The position numbers and the translations under genes were made by a program. The notes under the pieces are model-generated. The model did not search any database and was not told the origin of the DNA. It saw only the letters and a program-made list of their open reading frames with translations. A stretch of DNA of 64,000 bases, from the NCBI GenBank assembly GCA_029721515.1, contig CM056564.1, positions 3,511,349 through 3,575,348 of the forward strand. Direction: 5' to 3'. Of this stretch, positions 42,334 to 54,613 are shown one piece after another. This DNA comes from Synanceia verrucosa (Eukaryota > Chordata > Actinopteri > Perciformes > Synanceiidae). Position 1 is the stretch's first letter, and each line of letters starts with the position of its first letter.

Positions 42334-43374
42334 TAGGGCTGGGTACCGAACTTTGATACTTTTGTAGCACCGACTGAAAAGCTCCGATTCTATCAGGTAT
42401 CAAAAAATTAATCATCTTTCTGTGCCAAATTCAGATACCTAAGTATCTGTGAGCCATGCTCTCAGATGTCTTCATGGACAGGGGGGACATGTCCCCTTTA
42501 GATTCATAGAGACACTGAGCCGTCCCCCCACTTTACCAGCATAAAGGTGCTCACAGCCTGAGTATGTTTGGGCTTTAAGGAGACAAACATTGCTGGTAAA
42601 ACAGAGGATTAATTGCAACAGCACTGGGAGCCTGGTGTTTGTGTTTAGACTCATGGTGCATTCAAGTTGGACATGAATGTCAGAATTTCCAAATATCATC
42701 CAAATGCCGCCACACATGGACGTTCCCATGCTGGTGCCCCCTTCTTTTTCGCAGCCGCAAATGGGCATTAAGGTTAGGACATAAGGCCACGATAAAGGGA
42801 TAGAAAAGAGGAAAAGAGGGAAAACTCTTAGGATTAGGCAGAAGGGGAGGGTTATTGTGATTGGTCAATGAAATGCGAACAGGAATGCCCAATATGCATT
42901 CTTGTGTCATGACGAGAACGCCCAGGCCGCATCTGGACCCCCCTTGAATTTCTAAGCTCCAAGTCAGAATTTAATTCAGAACCCTCCGTGAAGTCAGATC
43001 TCGACCTCAGAAAGTCTGATTAATCTCATCAACCTGACACAGAATTCATGCTATCTGCTACTGATATAAATAGAATCTACATGTTTTGTTGTACGTCTGT
43101 AAGGCTGGAAGAGCTGGGAGCACTTAAATTTGAGGTTAAGATGATCTGACCTCCAAGTTCTGACTTACAGCAAACACACCATAAGGCAAACTCTCACTCC
43201 CCAGTAGAGCTGTGCGATATGGACAAAATTGTATGTCCTGATATAGCCAATTTTATATTCAAATTACACTAAAGTAACTTATTGAGGTATTGAATGAAAT
43301 ATTGTCATAGAACTGGTATCGAAACAAAGGTACTGAAATTGTCATTGTATCAAAATATTTTGTACCCAGCCCTA
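42334..43374 (+). mobile_element. hAT-like non-autonomous element (TAGGGCTGGGTAC ends)
   Basis: 1041 bp with inverted ends TAGGGCTGGGTACCGAAC and (reverse complement of right) TAGGGCTGGGTACAAAAT. It is the fullest copy here of a repeat family whose interior ('gtgttcaagttg', 'gtctgattaatctcatcaa', 'acatgttttgttgtacgtctgtaaggctggaagagctggga') recurs in six or more fragments of the window. A further hAT-like tip (GTAGAGCTGTGCGATATGG) sits inside at about 43205. No coding frame. No clear target duplication. Confidence 0.65.
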
Positions 43375-45110
43375 CTAGTGCTGATGTAATTAGTTGAAAA
43401 CCAAAAATGAGAAATTGTTAAAGAGAGTCATCCATTGGTTCCACTGCTTTTCTGTTTTACATCATTGTCAACTTAAGTTTTTATATTTTATCAGCAATGC
43501 CACAATAATGACAAATGCAGCTGCAGAGTGTGAAGAAATATTATTATGCTGTTACAACATGAGTAAAGATGCCAGTATACTGGTTGAACTGGTTGTCAGA
43601 TGGATCGATAGATCACTTGTTGATTTTCAGTTGGGCAGCACGTTGCTGTAGTGCAAACTAGTTCTGATTGAGCATATCCTGACTGTATTCAAATGCACTG
43701 TGTACTGAGCACATGCCAAGTATACTTTTGCTTCTCTGCAGCACATTTAAAGAGTCACAGATTTCCAACTTCAAATAGTTATGGTAAAACCAAGCAAGAT
43801 CCAGAAATACCAATGAAACACCTTCAGAGAAGTGAAAGAAACATTTGTAAGCACAAACGTGTGAGAGGAGGAGAAAAAAGATCTTTGTAAGACCAACTGA
43901 TTGATCAGGTGGATTAGACTGCTTTATAACAGGTTCTAGTGTCTAATAAACCTTTTAAAAGCATTGATCTGTTACTCCAGCTGGTCCTCCTGGATTATAT
44001 TTTATTGCCTTTTTCATGCCAATAGCTTCAACTTATGTCCCATCAACAAAACTACTGTAAATATAATTGGAATGTAGTTACTTACATTTATTAATCCAAT
44101 AATAATTACATTTGTATTTCAAATCTGGAATTAGTCCATTAAATTAAATATCCCTCTTTCCATTAGAAATAGTGTTTGTCAGTTTAGGTTAACAACATAT
44201 AATACTGTGTGTGTTAGTGTGTTCGGGGTTGTTATTCAGATGTTTTCCCTTCAGGAACATTTTTGTGAGCCAGCAAGTTGAAATAACGTCTGTGCTTAAT
44301 ACAATCTAAAAAGACCTTCCGCTAAAACTAAGGAAATGCTTCATTGCTTCCTTTCCTGTCTCCTTTAGCATAGGACACACTGGACCATCCTTCACAGTAG
44401 GAAAGGAGATAATGGTGTGTAATTATAATGCATTGTCACTCTATCATAATTAAATGTAGTCTGATTAATTTATTAAATGTAGTCTGAGTATTTCGTATGG
44501 TACGTGGACTGCATGTCTGCTTTCTCATCTTCTGACCACTCAAAGTGCTTCATTCTTCATAGCTCCTTTCACACTGCACACGGCATTCTGGGGAAATCCT
44601 GCTGATCGGGGAATCCTCATGTGAACTGTGCATGTGTCACCGTGATCTGAGACCAGATTGCTATACAAGAAGGAGAAAGTGCCCTAATGCCGAACAAGGA
44701 GGGTCAAACCGGGTTAGAAAGCCCTGCGTCAACCTGCTAATGTCAGCATTCATCAATTCACAGTCATTCATTCACTGATGGCAGAGGCTGCCATTCAAGG
44801 AGTCAACCTGCCCATCAGTATCTGATCTAAACACTCGTTCAATCTGAGGAACACTGTCTTAAACCAAGGACTTTGACATACTGGAGGAGCTGGGGATCAA
44901 ACCAGCGACCTTCCGTTTGGAGACAGCCTGCTTTACCTCCCCTTTTAACACCACTATTGTTTTTGTTCCTCAGTGCTCATGAATTCTCTATCAGATATTC
45001 CAGGAAAACTGTTCAGAGAAAGACAGGATGGAAGTTGTTGACAGGACTTGTTGACCACAGCCACAGATAGACATTCAAGAAACAGGAAAACACTGTGAGA
45101 CAGCAGAGAC
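43375..45110. other. No recognisable gene or repeat
   Basis: AT-rich sequence with short frames only (the longest are 85 and 65 codons, without similarity I can recognise). No exon-like frame with good splice sites was seen. Confidence 0.45.
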
Positions 45111-45111
45111 C

Positions 45112-45620
45112 ATGGGCCTGTTGCACAAAACTAGGATAAGGGATTAAGCTGGGCTATCCTGGCTCAATTTATCCGTGATCCAGTTGCACAAAAGCAGGAT
45201 AGAGTAGAGAGGGATATGTTATGGAATAAATCACCATGGACATTTATTCTGTGGCGCTAGCCTGCTCCAGACCAGGCTATGTTCCAGGATTTATTTAATC
45301 TCATCCCTTATCTCAAGTTATTTCACTGCCCACTACACAATATTTTAACATTCAAACTACGGGCTATTTAATCCGACCAGCCTAATGTTTATATTATTAA
45401 ATTCGGTTATATTTACTGCTGCCTCCGCTTTAACACAATCCTTGGCGGTATGCGCTACAGTAAGTCTAATTAGACAAACTGCACGAAATGTGAAACAACT
45501 AAACATGATTAAAGCAGGTCATGAAGAAGAACTCCATGCAAAAAAATCAACGAAAAAATGCAGTCGTACCTACCGATCAAAAATGCTGATATAATTAGAA
45601 TAACTAATGTTTTTAAATCT
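45112..45620. mobile_element. Dispersed repeat (TGTTGCACAAAACTAGGATA) and hAT fragment
   Basis: 45116-45300 carries 'gttgcacaaaactaggataagg', a repeat family also present inverted at about 14130-14190. 45440-45620 resembles the 7329 family ('gacaaactgc', 'gtccaagcttctcctg'). Confidence 0.45.
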
Positions 45621-46859
45621 GTCCAAGCTTCTCCTGTAATTCGGCGAGTACAACTATTTTTTTATGTACTTTATGTAATGACCTATGGATTGTAATTGTG
45701 ATGTTTCACAGACCACTGAGTGTGTATTTGTGCACTAGTTACATATTCAGGAGGTCCGCAGTAGGCTATTTTGCCTCACTTTCTCTCCTTATTTTAACTG
45801 TAAATGTAGCGGTGTTTCCTTTGCTTTTGATTGCTTTATTGCTTTTGCTTAATTTATTACAGCATTTGGCAAGCCTGTAGTTGATTTTATGATGTAAATG
45901 TTACACATTTAATATGTGACAGCAGGGACCCTGTCATTCAAAACTAGGCTGCTACATTACCAATGATTAATGTTACTGGAGCTAAAAACAATAGTATAAT
46001 AGCAATAGTAATATTTCAGCAACCTTGTTTCAAGTGATTAAACCATTAAAAAATAGCCTACAACATCTTCACTTTAATCATCAGTGTTTATCATTGGAAC
46101 AGAGAGCTGCCACTACTGTATTGAGTTTCACAGTAACGTTAGTAGTCTTGAGTTGTAGAGTTTGTCATGTGCTTCCACACAAACACACACTATTGTCTAC
46201 AATAACAGACATTCTCCCCAGTGCTACAGTGTGCTGCAGTAATTTAGCATATAATCAATAACTGACTGTCAAATCAAATCAATTCTGTGTGATTTAGAAA
46301 CATTTTTGACAATGTTTATTGACATTTAACATTTAGGTAAACAAATAGATAATAATGTAGGTAGGAATAATGTTATTGTCTTGTTAAACAAGAATACAGC
46401 TGCATTTAGAAGTAAGAGAAAATAATTATAATGTGTAACTGCTCTATGAATAGCTTCATTCAGCTAGGCTGGTACATCCTGGCATAATATGTCACTGTTC
46501 CTTTTGGTTGATGATGCTGACATGGGAATTTTTATTTTATTACAAAGGTCACCTTTTTGTTTTCCCTAAAATGAGGCTTCTTCCACTGTACTCATGCACT
46601 CCATCAGTAAATGTTTTTTGTGTTGACCCAAAATCCAAGCAGTTCTGATGGAACTGAGACAGTTCAGACTTCAGTGGGTAAGCTTGGTCAAAATGTTTCT
46701 CACAGTGGTCCTTCACCTCTAATGAGCGCTACAGTCTCTGAGCAGATCAGACACAGAGCTTTATGAAAGCTGTTTTCTCCATCCTCCTGTCTTCTCTTTC
46801 TGTGTCGGGTTCTTTATTTTTCTGCCTTCTGCTCTCCTCTTTCATCTGTGTGTGGAGCG
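45621..46859. other. No recognisable feature
   Basis: AT-rich intergenic sequence; no frame above 80 codons and no repeat boundary identified. Confidence 0.45.
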
Positions 46860-47346
46860 GCAGTGTAGCGTCTTGAATGCAGAGACTTCATTGGCTGAGT
46901 AGCATCACGTGGGAGACTTAACTCTAATTCAGTTGGTCTGTGCGTTTCCTGGTCTGCTGTACCGGATTAAATAGAAGCGCCTTGTCAAATTTAAAACCCT
47001 CAAATAATTTATTTATAGTTGGTCCGCGTCTGTATAGGACGCCGTTTGAGTTAGGACCCGGACCGTGGTCCGCCAGTTAGTGACTTCTGGTCTAAAGCCA
47101 GAGGAGGAAAAAGCGGACCGGTGCGCTAACATTACGCCAGCAGCTAATCAGCCTTCACCTCCTGCAATAAAGCCGACAGTGCTGGAGACAGAGTAGTGAC
47201 TGTAACCAGAGAGAGAGAGACGCTGCTGCATCAGAGCTAAAAATAATTTTAAACAGTTTTAAATTGATCTCTTATTGGCCGTCGGATTTTAAAAAAAGGC
47301 CGATATGCGTTAAAAATGCAGAATATCGATAATCAGCCGATCCCTA
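46860..47346 (-). mobile_element. hAT-like terminal half (TAGGGATCGGCTGATTATCG)
   Basis: The right boundary at 47346 is a hAT-type terminus on the minus strand, TAGGGATCGGCTGATTATCG, followed inward by 'gatattctgcatttttaacg'. The matching left end was not found, so the left limit is approximate. Confidence 0.5.
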
Positions 47347-47711
47347 ATTGTTAAGATGTATGAAAAATATGTGTTCTCAGGTAAAATGATTTGTAAAAAG
47401 GTTATTTTCTGTTAACAACACAAGAGGGCGCAAGGACACAATAAATGGCAAATGTATGAATGTAAATTACGCATTTTTGATATACCTGACTTGCCGTAGC
47501 CAGGCATTTTGTGTGTGCAATTTTCATTGTGTCCACCAGTACCAGCCCAATTGTTAAGGCAAGAAGCCAAGTTTGTTTTGTTCTCCAATAAATGCACCAG
47601 AAATTGCTAAAGGAGAAGTCACACTCCTCGTTCTTCCGAATGCACCGCAAGCAGCACCACTCTGCTGGTAAAACCTCAACACTAATGTTAATATTGCTGT
47701 TATGGCCTTTA

Positions 47712-48108
47712 GTGATATATGTTGGAAGGTTTCTGAGAAGATAAAAATTTTGTACGGACTGAAAATCATGCAAACTGAGTTTCTGAATGTCTTTCTTTAT
47801 TTTTAAAACTGTGTTTTACTTCCAAATACCCAGGTTACAGAGCTCCCATCAAACACCAGTAACCAGCAGTGTTAATGTTTATCAGCCTTCACCACTTGGA
47901 GCAGTGTGGAACTAAATTAAAGTCCACTTTAACGCAACATACTTTGATATATGTTGAAAACTTTCCAAGATTAAATTTTGTACAGACTGAAGATCATGCA
48001 AACTAAAGTTTTGAATGTATTTCTTTATTTTTAAGAATGTGGTTTTCTTCCAAATAATTAGATTACAGAGCTCCTATCAAACACCAGTAACCAGCAGTAA
48101 CACCAGTA
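47712..48108 (+). repeat. Direct duplication with 233-bp period
   Basis: 47712-47872 and 47945-48105 align ('gatatatgttg', 'attttgtac.gactga', 'tttctttatttttaa', 'caaacaccagtaaccagcag'). The second unit is cut short by the repeat starting at 48116. Confidence 0.65.
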
Positions 48109-48115
48109 ACCAGCA

Positions 48116-48641
48116 CAGACCTCCGCCAAGGCAGCATTCTGCCCCAATTTTGTCCTCTATGCACAGTTTTTTCGCGATTATTGCAGAAAATATTAATATA
48201 TGACTATAAGAACGTCTAAGATATTTTAAGACCAGTTGCATTGCGCTAGCTCCTTCCTACATGAAGTTATGGTTAAAAACACATATTTGACCTTGGTGAC
48301 ATTGACCTTTTACTGATCTTGACCAAACTGAATCAGTGACCTCTGGATTCCTATATTAGTTTATTTACCAAATTAGGTGACACCTGGCTGAAAATTGTAC
48401 ACCCTGGAGCGTTCAGAATTATGCAAAATCTCCATACATTACTATGGTGACCTTTCATTTGACCTTGATGACCTTGAATGGGATCCAGTCACCACCAAAA
48501 ATTAATCAGTTTTAAGACAGGCTACTTCTGACCACTCCTGAAAATTTCATCAAAATCTGTCTGTAACTTTTTGAGTTATTTTGCAAATCAACACATAAAC
48601 AAACAAACCCTGGTGAAAACATAACCTCCTTGGCAGAGGTA
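48116..48641 (-). mobile_element. CCTCCGCCAAGG-ended repeat, reverse copy
   Basis: Reverse-oriented, shorter relative of 28893-29855: starts CAGACCTCCGCCAAGG and ends CCTTGGCAGAGGTAAT. Interior motifs ('catcaaaatctgtctgtaac', 'accttgatgaccttgaa') correspond. 48655-48810 next to it is again the hAT interior seen at 28620 and 41560. Confidence 0.65.
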
Positions 48642-48810
48642 ATAACAGTTATTATGGTAGAGACCAGCTACTGTAATAACTGCTGATCAATCAACTCACA
48701 ACGTTTTAATCTCAATCATAAAACGCTGAAATCACAGACATTTTCAGGGATGGCTTTAAATGAGGACTGGTCATTCAAAACAGTAACTGTCCCCAGAAAT
48801 CATCACCTTG

Positions 48811-50126
48811 TCAGGACATGTTTTCTCCTCTCCAGTTTAACACCCACAATCCTTTGCTGTTAGCTTCACTGACACTGTCGCTGCCCAAACTAATACGAAA
48901 TTGACAAATCCTCCTCTCTCTCCTTCTCCTGACATATAAATAGCAAATAAACGGCAACTAAACCAACTAGACAGATATAAACATCGGCTGTTAATATTTG
49001 ACTCATCAGACCAATGCTGATATGTTAAGAAATGACAAATATCATCCGATATCAATATTAATGCTGATGTATGGTGCATGGCTTCTGAAAACAGCTTCAG
49101 ACAGGGTGGAGTGGAATCTGCTGGGAATGTAAATACTACATAGGTTGAAATAAGGTGCCATTCAGTTGACCTGGGAGAAGAGCTGAATAGCTTCAGTGAC
49201 CGGACTGCTAACATGCTGGATCCCAGCCTATAGAGTGAACGCTCTCTTTGATAGGTGTTGGTGTGTTGTGTCGTGGCCTCAGTCTCACACCAGTTAAGGA
49301 AACCTGCTTTTCATTCCAGTGTGCTGCTCAGACCAGACTGTAGTGTTTTCACTCAGCCATATTTGGTCAAGACAACATGTGCTGCAACTCCTCCAGCACA
49401 AGAAATGATTTGTTTCAGACTTGAGCCAATTGCCAAGCCTGTGTCAGACGCCTGGGGAGTTCAGCCTCCTGATACTTGATTTTTCACTTCTTATGAAACA
49501 GTACACCTGTTGCTGTTTGGATAAATCAGTCACATCTTAATAAGTCAGTGGTTTTGGTTATTGACCTCTTTATATAATTTGGAGTGATGTTGTGAGAAGC
49601 AGGGCATTATTCATGAATATTCAGGTCCCATTTTGACCTGTCAGCACCTCTGACATGTTGAAGAGCAGTGCTTGAATTATTTGATCGATGTAACTCAGTA
49701 GCTCCATATAAGTTTGGCCTCATATCAAATTAAAAATCGATACGATACCGGAAGACAAAGTATCGCGATATATCGCCATATCGATATTTTTCCACACCCC
49801 TAGTTACTCCACACATCTTGAAAATAATTTTTTTTTGCTCCACATCTGATATTTTAAAGCAAAACCACGTCCAAATCACAGACGTGGCACCTTTTTTTTT
49901 TTTAACCAGCTCCTCCTTCTCTGCTGTCTCTGTGATTGCAGCCATTTCCACTCTGAGGCAGGTGAGGTGAGGTGCGATGTCATTGACAGTAGCACGGTAC
50001 TGCGCAAATCTCTACCGCGAGCCAAATTTTCTACCGTCTACCGCAAATGCCGCATGTACCGCGCAGCCCTAGTAGTACCCCAGAGTGGATAAATCCCTAA
50101 ACACCACCCTGGTGTTTCCATGTGTA
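48811..50126. mobile_element. Mostly unassigned; two hAT termini near the right
   Basis: 48811-49690 shows nothing clear. At 49802 a minus-strand terminus TAGGGGTGTGGAAAAATATC ends one fragment, and at 50071 another (TAGGGCTGCGCGGTACATGC) ends a second. Neither has a visible partner end. Confidence 0.4.
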
Positions 50127-51233
50127 CAGCGTGGAACTGTGATAGGATACCACCTGTGCAACAAATCGAGTCGTAAAATTTCCTCACTTCTAAATATTCC
50201 ACAGTCAACTGTCAGCTGTATTATAAGAACGTGGAAGTGTTTGGGAATGACAGCAACTCAGCCACAAAGTAGTAGGCCACGTAAACTGACGGAGTGGGGG
50301 TCAGTGGATGCTGAGGCACATAGTGCGAAGAGGTCGCCAACTTTCTGCAGAGTCAATCACTACAGACCTCCAAACTTCATGTGGCCTTCAGATTAGCTCA
50401 AGAACAGTGCACAGAGAGCTTCATGGAATGGGTTTCCATGGCCGAGCAGCTGCATCCAACATACATCACCAAGTGCAATGCAAAGCGTCGGATGCAGTGG
50501 TGTAAAGCACGCCGCCACTGGACTCTAGAGCAGTGGAGACACGTTCTCTATAGTGACAAATCTCCCTTCCCCATCTGGCAATCTATTGGATGAGTCTGGG
50601 TTTGGTGGTTGCCAGGAGAATGATACTTGTTGGACTGCATTGTGCCAAGTGTAAAGTTTGGCGGAGGGGGCATTATGGTGTGAGGTTGTTTTTCAGGAGC
50701 TGGGCTTGGCCCCTTAGTTCCAGTGAAAGGAACTCTGAATGTTTCAGCATACCAAGACATTTTGGACAATTCCATGCTCCCAACTTTGTGGGAACAGTTT
50801 GGAGCTGGCCCCTTCCTCTTCCAACATGACTGTGCACCAGTGCACAAAGCAAGGTCCATAAAGACATGGATGACAGAGTCTGGTGTGGATGAACTTGACT
50901 GGCCTGCACAGAGTCCTGACCTCAACCTGATAGAACACCTTTGGGATGAATTAGAGCAGAGACAGAGAGCCAGGCCTTCTCGTCCAACATCAGTGTGTGA
51001 CCTCACAAATACACTTCTGGAAGAATGGTCAAAAATTCCCATAAACACACTCCTAAACCTTGTGGACAGCCTTCCCAGAAGAGTTGAAGCTGTTATAGCT
51101 GCAAAGGGTGGACTGACATCATATTGAACCCTATGGATTAGGAATGGGATGTCACTTCATATTCATATTCACGTCATACAAGTTCATCTGTTAGTCAAGG
51201 CAGGTGAGCGAATACTTTTGGCAATATAGCGTA
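50127..51233 (+). pseudogene. Tc1 element type B, copy 2, 5' truncated with broken transposase
   Basis: Same family as 8159-8947 but in plus orientation and with the catalytic domain kept. Readable pieces: DNA-binding part (RGTVIGYHLCNKSSRKIS) at about 50130, first catalytic block (LEQWRHVLYSD) at about 50525, VKFGGGGIMV, second Asp (FLFQHDCAPVHKA) at about 50830, final block (QSPDLNLIEHLWDELEQ) at about 50920, end at 51126. Stops (after WQSIG and LPGE) and frameshifts interrupt it. The right terminus (CTTTTGGCAATATAGCGTA) is present; the left end is gone. Confidence 0.85.
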
Positions 51234-51327
51234 TATTGCCTGATTAGCTGATATAAGGCCTGAATAACTGACTGCCATATATATTGGGTTTACTATCTTT
51301 ACCACTGCCATTTGGAGTGAATATCAC

Positions 51328-51499
51328 TACACCCTGGACAAGCCCATGCATGCTTTTGGATGGTGGGAGGAAGCCGGAGTACCCGGAGAGAACCCACGCA
51401 GACACGGGGAGAACATGCAAACTCCACACAGAAAGGCGCCGGGCCCGGGATTCGAACCCGGTACCTTCTTGCTGTGAGGCGACAGTGGTAACCACTGTC
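51328..51499 (-). mobile_element. tRNA-headed SINE-like repeat, copy 4, internally deleted
   Basis: Jumps from 'accctggacaag' to 'cccatgcatgcttttggatgg', losing about 125 bp of the body and the tail. It keeps the B-box-like GGATTCGAACCCGG and part of the head. Confidence 0.7.
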
Positions 51500-51843
51500 A
51501 TTTTATTAAGTTGTAGAATATGCTTACGTTTCAGTTAAACCAGTGGATATTTTGCACTTTAAATATATAATTTTTGTTTTTATTGGATTTATTGAGGTTC
51601 TTTTTCAGGATTTGCCAATTTAGTTTTTATTCATTTTACTCAATTGCAGAATATTCTTATGTTTAAGGTTAAAATTGGTGTAACCTATTTGAGTAATCTC
51701 TTGATCGAGCCTTTTCTAACATTCCATACTACAAAGTAAGTAATAAAAGTCTATGATTCCTGCTGATATTGTGTCGGACAATACTCAAGGCTACAATATC
51801 GGTATCTTATCGGAAGTGAAAAAGTTGTATCGGGACATTCCCA
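51500..51843 (+). mobile_element. hAT-like 3' part, uninterrupted paralogue of 28510-30180
   Basis: Matches the 3' part of the 28510 element but lacks the CCTCCGCCAAGG insertion between 'gatattttgcactttaaa' and 'ctgtttttattgga' (51548-51590). It ends 'aagttgtatcgggacattccca'. Confidence 0.6.
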
Positions 51844-51869
51844 TTTTAGATGATGTAGAAATACGCCAA

Positions 51870-52557
51870 TGGCACTCAGTGAGTTAATAATAATATTTTA
51901 TGATTTCAAGTCAATAGGTTATTTTTATGTAATTTGGTCTTTATCATGGTAGACATACTAGTCAATGATCTGATGATGATCACTAGGCCAGTTCCTCTTT
52001 AGGACCCTTTGGGGAACGAGAGTTTGTCTTATGATGTGTTCACTGGAAGTCAGAACTTGGAAATCATCTTAACCTCAAAGTTTAGTGCTCCCAGCTCTTC
52101 CAGCCTTACAGACGTACAACAAAACATGTGGCTACTGTTTACGTCAGTTGCAGATAGCATGAATTCTATGTCTGCTTGGTGAGATTAATCTGACTTTCTG
52201 AGTTGGAGATTCGACTTTACGGAGGGTTCTGGTTTAAATTCTGACTTGGAGCTTGGAAATTCTGACATTCGTGTACAACTTGAACACACCATGAGTCTAA
52301 ACACAAACTCCAGGCTCCCAGTGCTGCTGCAATGCCATTAATGTTAAGTTTTACCAGTGATGTTTGTCTCCTTATGCTGGAAAGTGGGGGGACGGATCAG
52401 TGTCTCTATGAATCTGAAGGGGACATGTCTCCCTGTCCCTGGAAACATCTGACAGCATGGCTCACAGACACTTGGGTATCTGAATTTGGCACCAAAGATG
52501 ATTCATTTTTTGATACCTGATAGGATCATAGTATTGAAGTTCTGTACTCAGCCCTAC
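51870..52557 (-). mobile_element. hAT-like non-autonomous element, reverse copy
   Basis: On the minus strand it starts TAGGGCTGAGTACAGAACTT at about 52556 and follows the 42334 element ('gatacctgataggat', 'gtgccaaattcagatac', 'gaggacttc'-like subunits) for about 690 bp. The left limit is uncertain. 52558-53580 shows no feature. Confidence 0.55.
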
Positions 52558-53589
52558 GTATTAGTGTTTCTATTACCATGTTGGAATAAATGTAAATAAA
52601 TACAGGAAATGGCATATTTAGAAAGAAGGAAGTCAACTAAAAGCAAGGCTGTTGGAATATACACGGGAACAACCCAGTTTTTGTTTACGTCCATGTCCAG
52701 TTCACTGTAGATGAGATGTTATCTTCCCTTTGCCACAGAATTTCTCTGTCCTCACATTCCTGGATTGTGTCGGGATTGGCTGCATTTAGCTCTTGTGCTG
52801 GGTGCCAGTGACATAGTGTAAGGCTGAATAAAGCCTTTCTTCTTTCTATGCTCTGATACTGCTCTTCCAGAGGAATGCACAGTTGAATTCCTTTGCAGGG
52901 CTGGAGGCAGCAGGGCAGCTATACAGTTTCTTACTAAATATGTATCAGTACCTAGTATAAAGGATGCAGAATCCTGTGTGTAGACCCATGAACTGAAAAC
53001 TCAAAGAATACACATGCATTCTTTATTTAAAATCAGAATAATTGTAGGCACACATGCCTGGTTTGTACTCTCACATGTAGCTTTAATGAATAACGAAGCA
53101 GCCTAAAAACTGAATGGCATAGAAGCTTCAGTGCACAACTATATTGTTGAAGTGACACTGCTAGACAGATAAGTATCAATAGACATCATCTCAGAATGGG
53201 CAGTGCCTTTCTTGAAATAGGCACAGTGGCTAAAAACACCACATGATGTTGATTTGGTATCATAAGTCGGATAGTTGGATGGAAGAGATGAGCTCTACCT
53301 CTCTGCACAGAAAGAGATGACTAAAACCTTGTAGATAAACCTTGTTACATAAAGATAAAGAGATGAATGAATCAGACAGTGCACAGAGTTTTTGCAGAGG
53401 GAAAATCTCCTCATGTCACTTCTTTGAGCTAATAGTCATTTGAAGGGTTGAGTGGAGTTCCCTTATGGATAAAAATATTCAAAAAGTTACTTCTGTGGAA
53501 CAATCCAACCAGGTCGTCTAGTTACCACCCCATTGCTCCACGTCCGTCAAATTCAGTCTTTGTTTTCTGGAATTGCGAACTGTGTCGAC

Positions 53590-53875
53590 TCTGCTTTGGC
53601 ATATGTGAAAAGACAGCAGCTCAGGCAACAGTACAGCTGTGCAGACAGCAGCTCATGCAGCAGTGCAGCCAGCAGTACAGTTTCAGAACAGCTGCACTGC
53701 TGCAGTGCAGCACAGGCAGCAGCTCAGGCAGCAGCTCAGGCAGCAGCGCAGGCAGCACTACAGCTTCAGAATAGCTGCAGTGCAGCACAGGCAGCAACAC
53801 AGGATACAGTGCAGACAGCTGCGCAGACAGCTGCGCAGGCAGCAGCGCAGGCAGCAGCGCAGGCAGCAGAAGGCC
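53590..53875 (+). repeat. GCA-rich 12-bp minisatellite
   Basis: Tandem CAGGCAGCAGCT / CAGGCAGCAGCG units. Because the period is a multiple of three, all plus frames stay open (one for 156 codons, Ala/Gln-rich), but there is no other sign of coding. 53876-54613 holds nothing recognisable. Confidence 0.8.
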
Positions 53876-54613
53876 ACCTTCACACAGGATGTTTCAGTGT
53901 GGCTATAAACAGAGACAGCAGAGCTCAGTGGTTGCAGACACCTGTTTGCACTTTGCAGCACTGTGAAGCTGTGGTCAGCTGTTCTTCACCATGGCTGGTT
54001 TGACCCCTACTGCTTCTATAATGTTCACATTCAAGCTCTAAATCAACATTTGAGTACTTTTTTAGGGTGATGGCATCACAATGTATGACAGCAGACGTTC
54101 AAAGAATTTCTAGCGACTGCTTTGATATGACTGTTGTGTAGTTGACACATGAAGCTTGAATCTAAAAGCTTAAAAATAATTTTGTTGTTGGCAACAGATC
54201 TCTTGAAGATGAAAAACTAATGAATCTAACTAACAGCTGTGGTCTGTGAAGCCACAGCAGGGCCGGATAGGCAGGCCAAGCGGATGAATGAGTTAAATAC
54301 AGATTATTTTCCCCATAGAGTTGAACATGGTAGTATTCTGTTCTGTTTCAGTCTATACTAAAAGAAGGGGACACAGATGTGCTCTCCTTCCCTTTAGACA
54401 ACTGTTTCAATATGGATTTACAGTGGATTTTAGCATGGAGACAAAGAGAAAAACTCCCTGTAGAAGCAATGTTGCTGAGCTGGATATTATTGAGAACCTC
54501 TGGATTCAACTGGATTTTGAATTTTTGAATTGCGATTGGATTCTCGATTCAAAATTTATCCAATGAAGTAGAAAAACAAATAATCAGAATACACAATTTT
54601 TAATTGTATTATT

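Noticed and set aside
47402..47773. 123-codon minus-strand frame
   Set aside because: It overlaps the 233-bp duplication, whose other copy does not keep the frame; composition is not protein-like.
53876..54613. A host gene to the right of DCP2 (for example MCC)
   Set aside because: I looked on both strands from 32 kb to 64 kb for conserved exons with splice sites and found none I could identify; the region is repeats and anonymous DNA.
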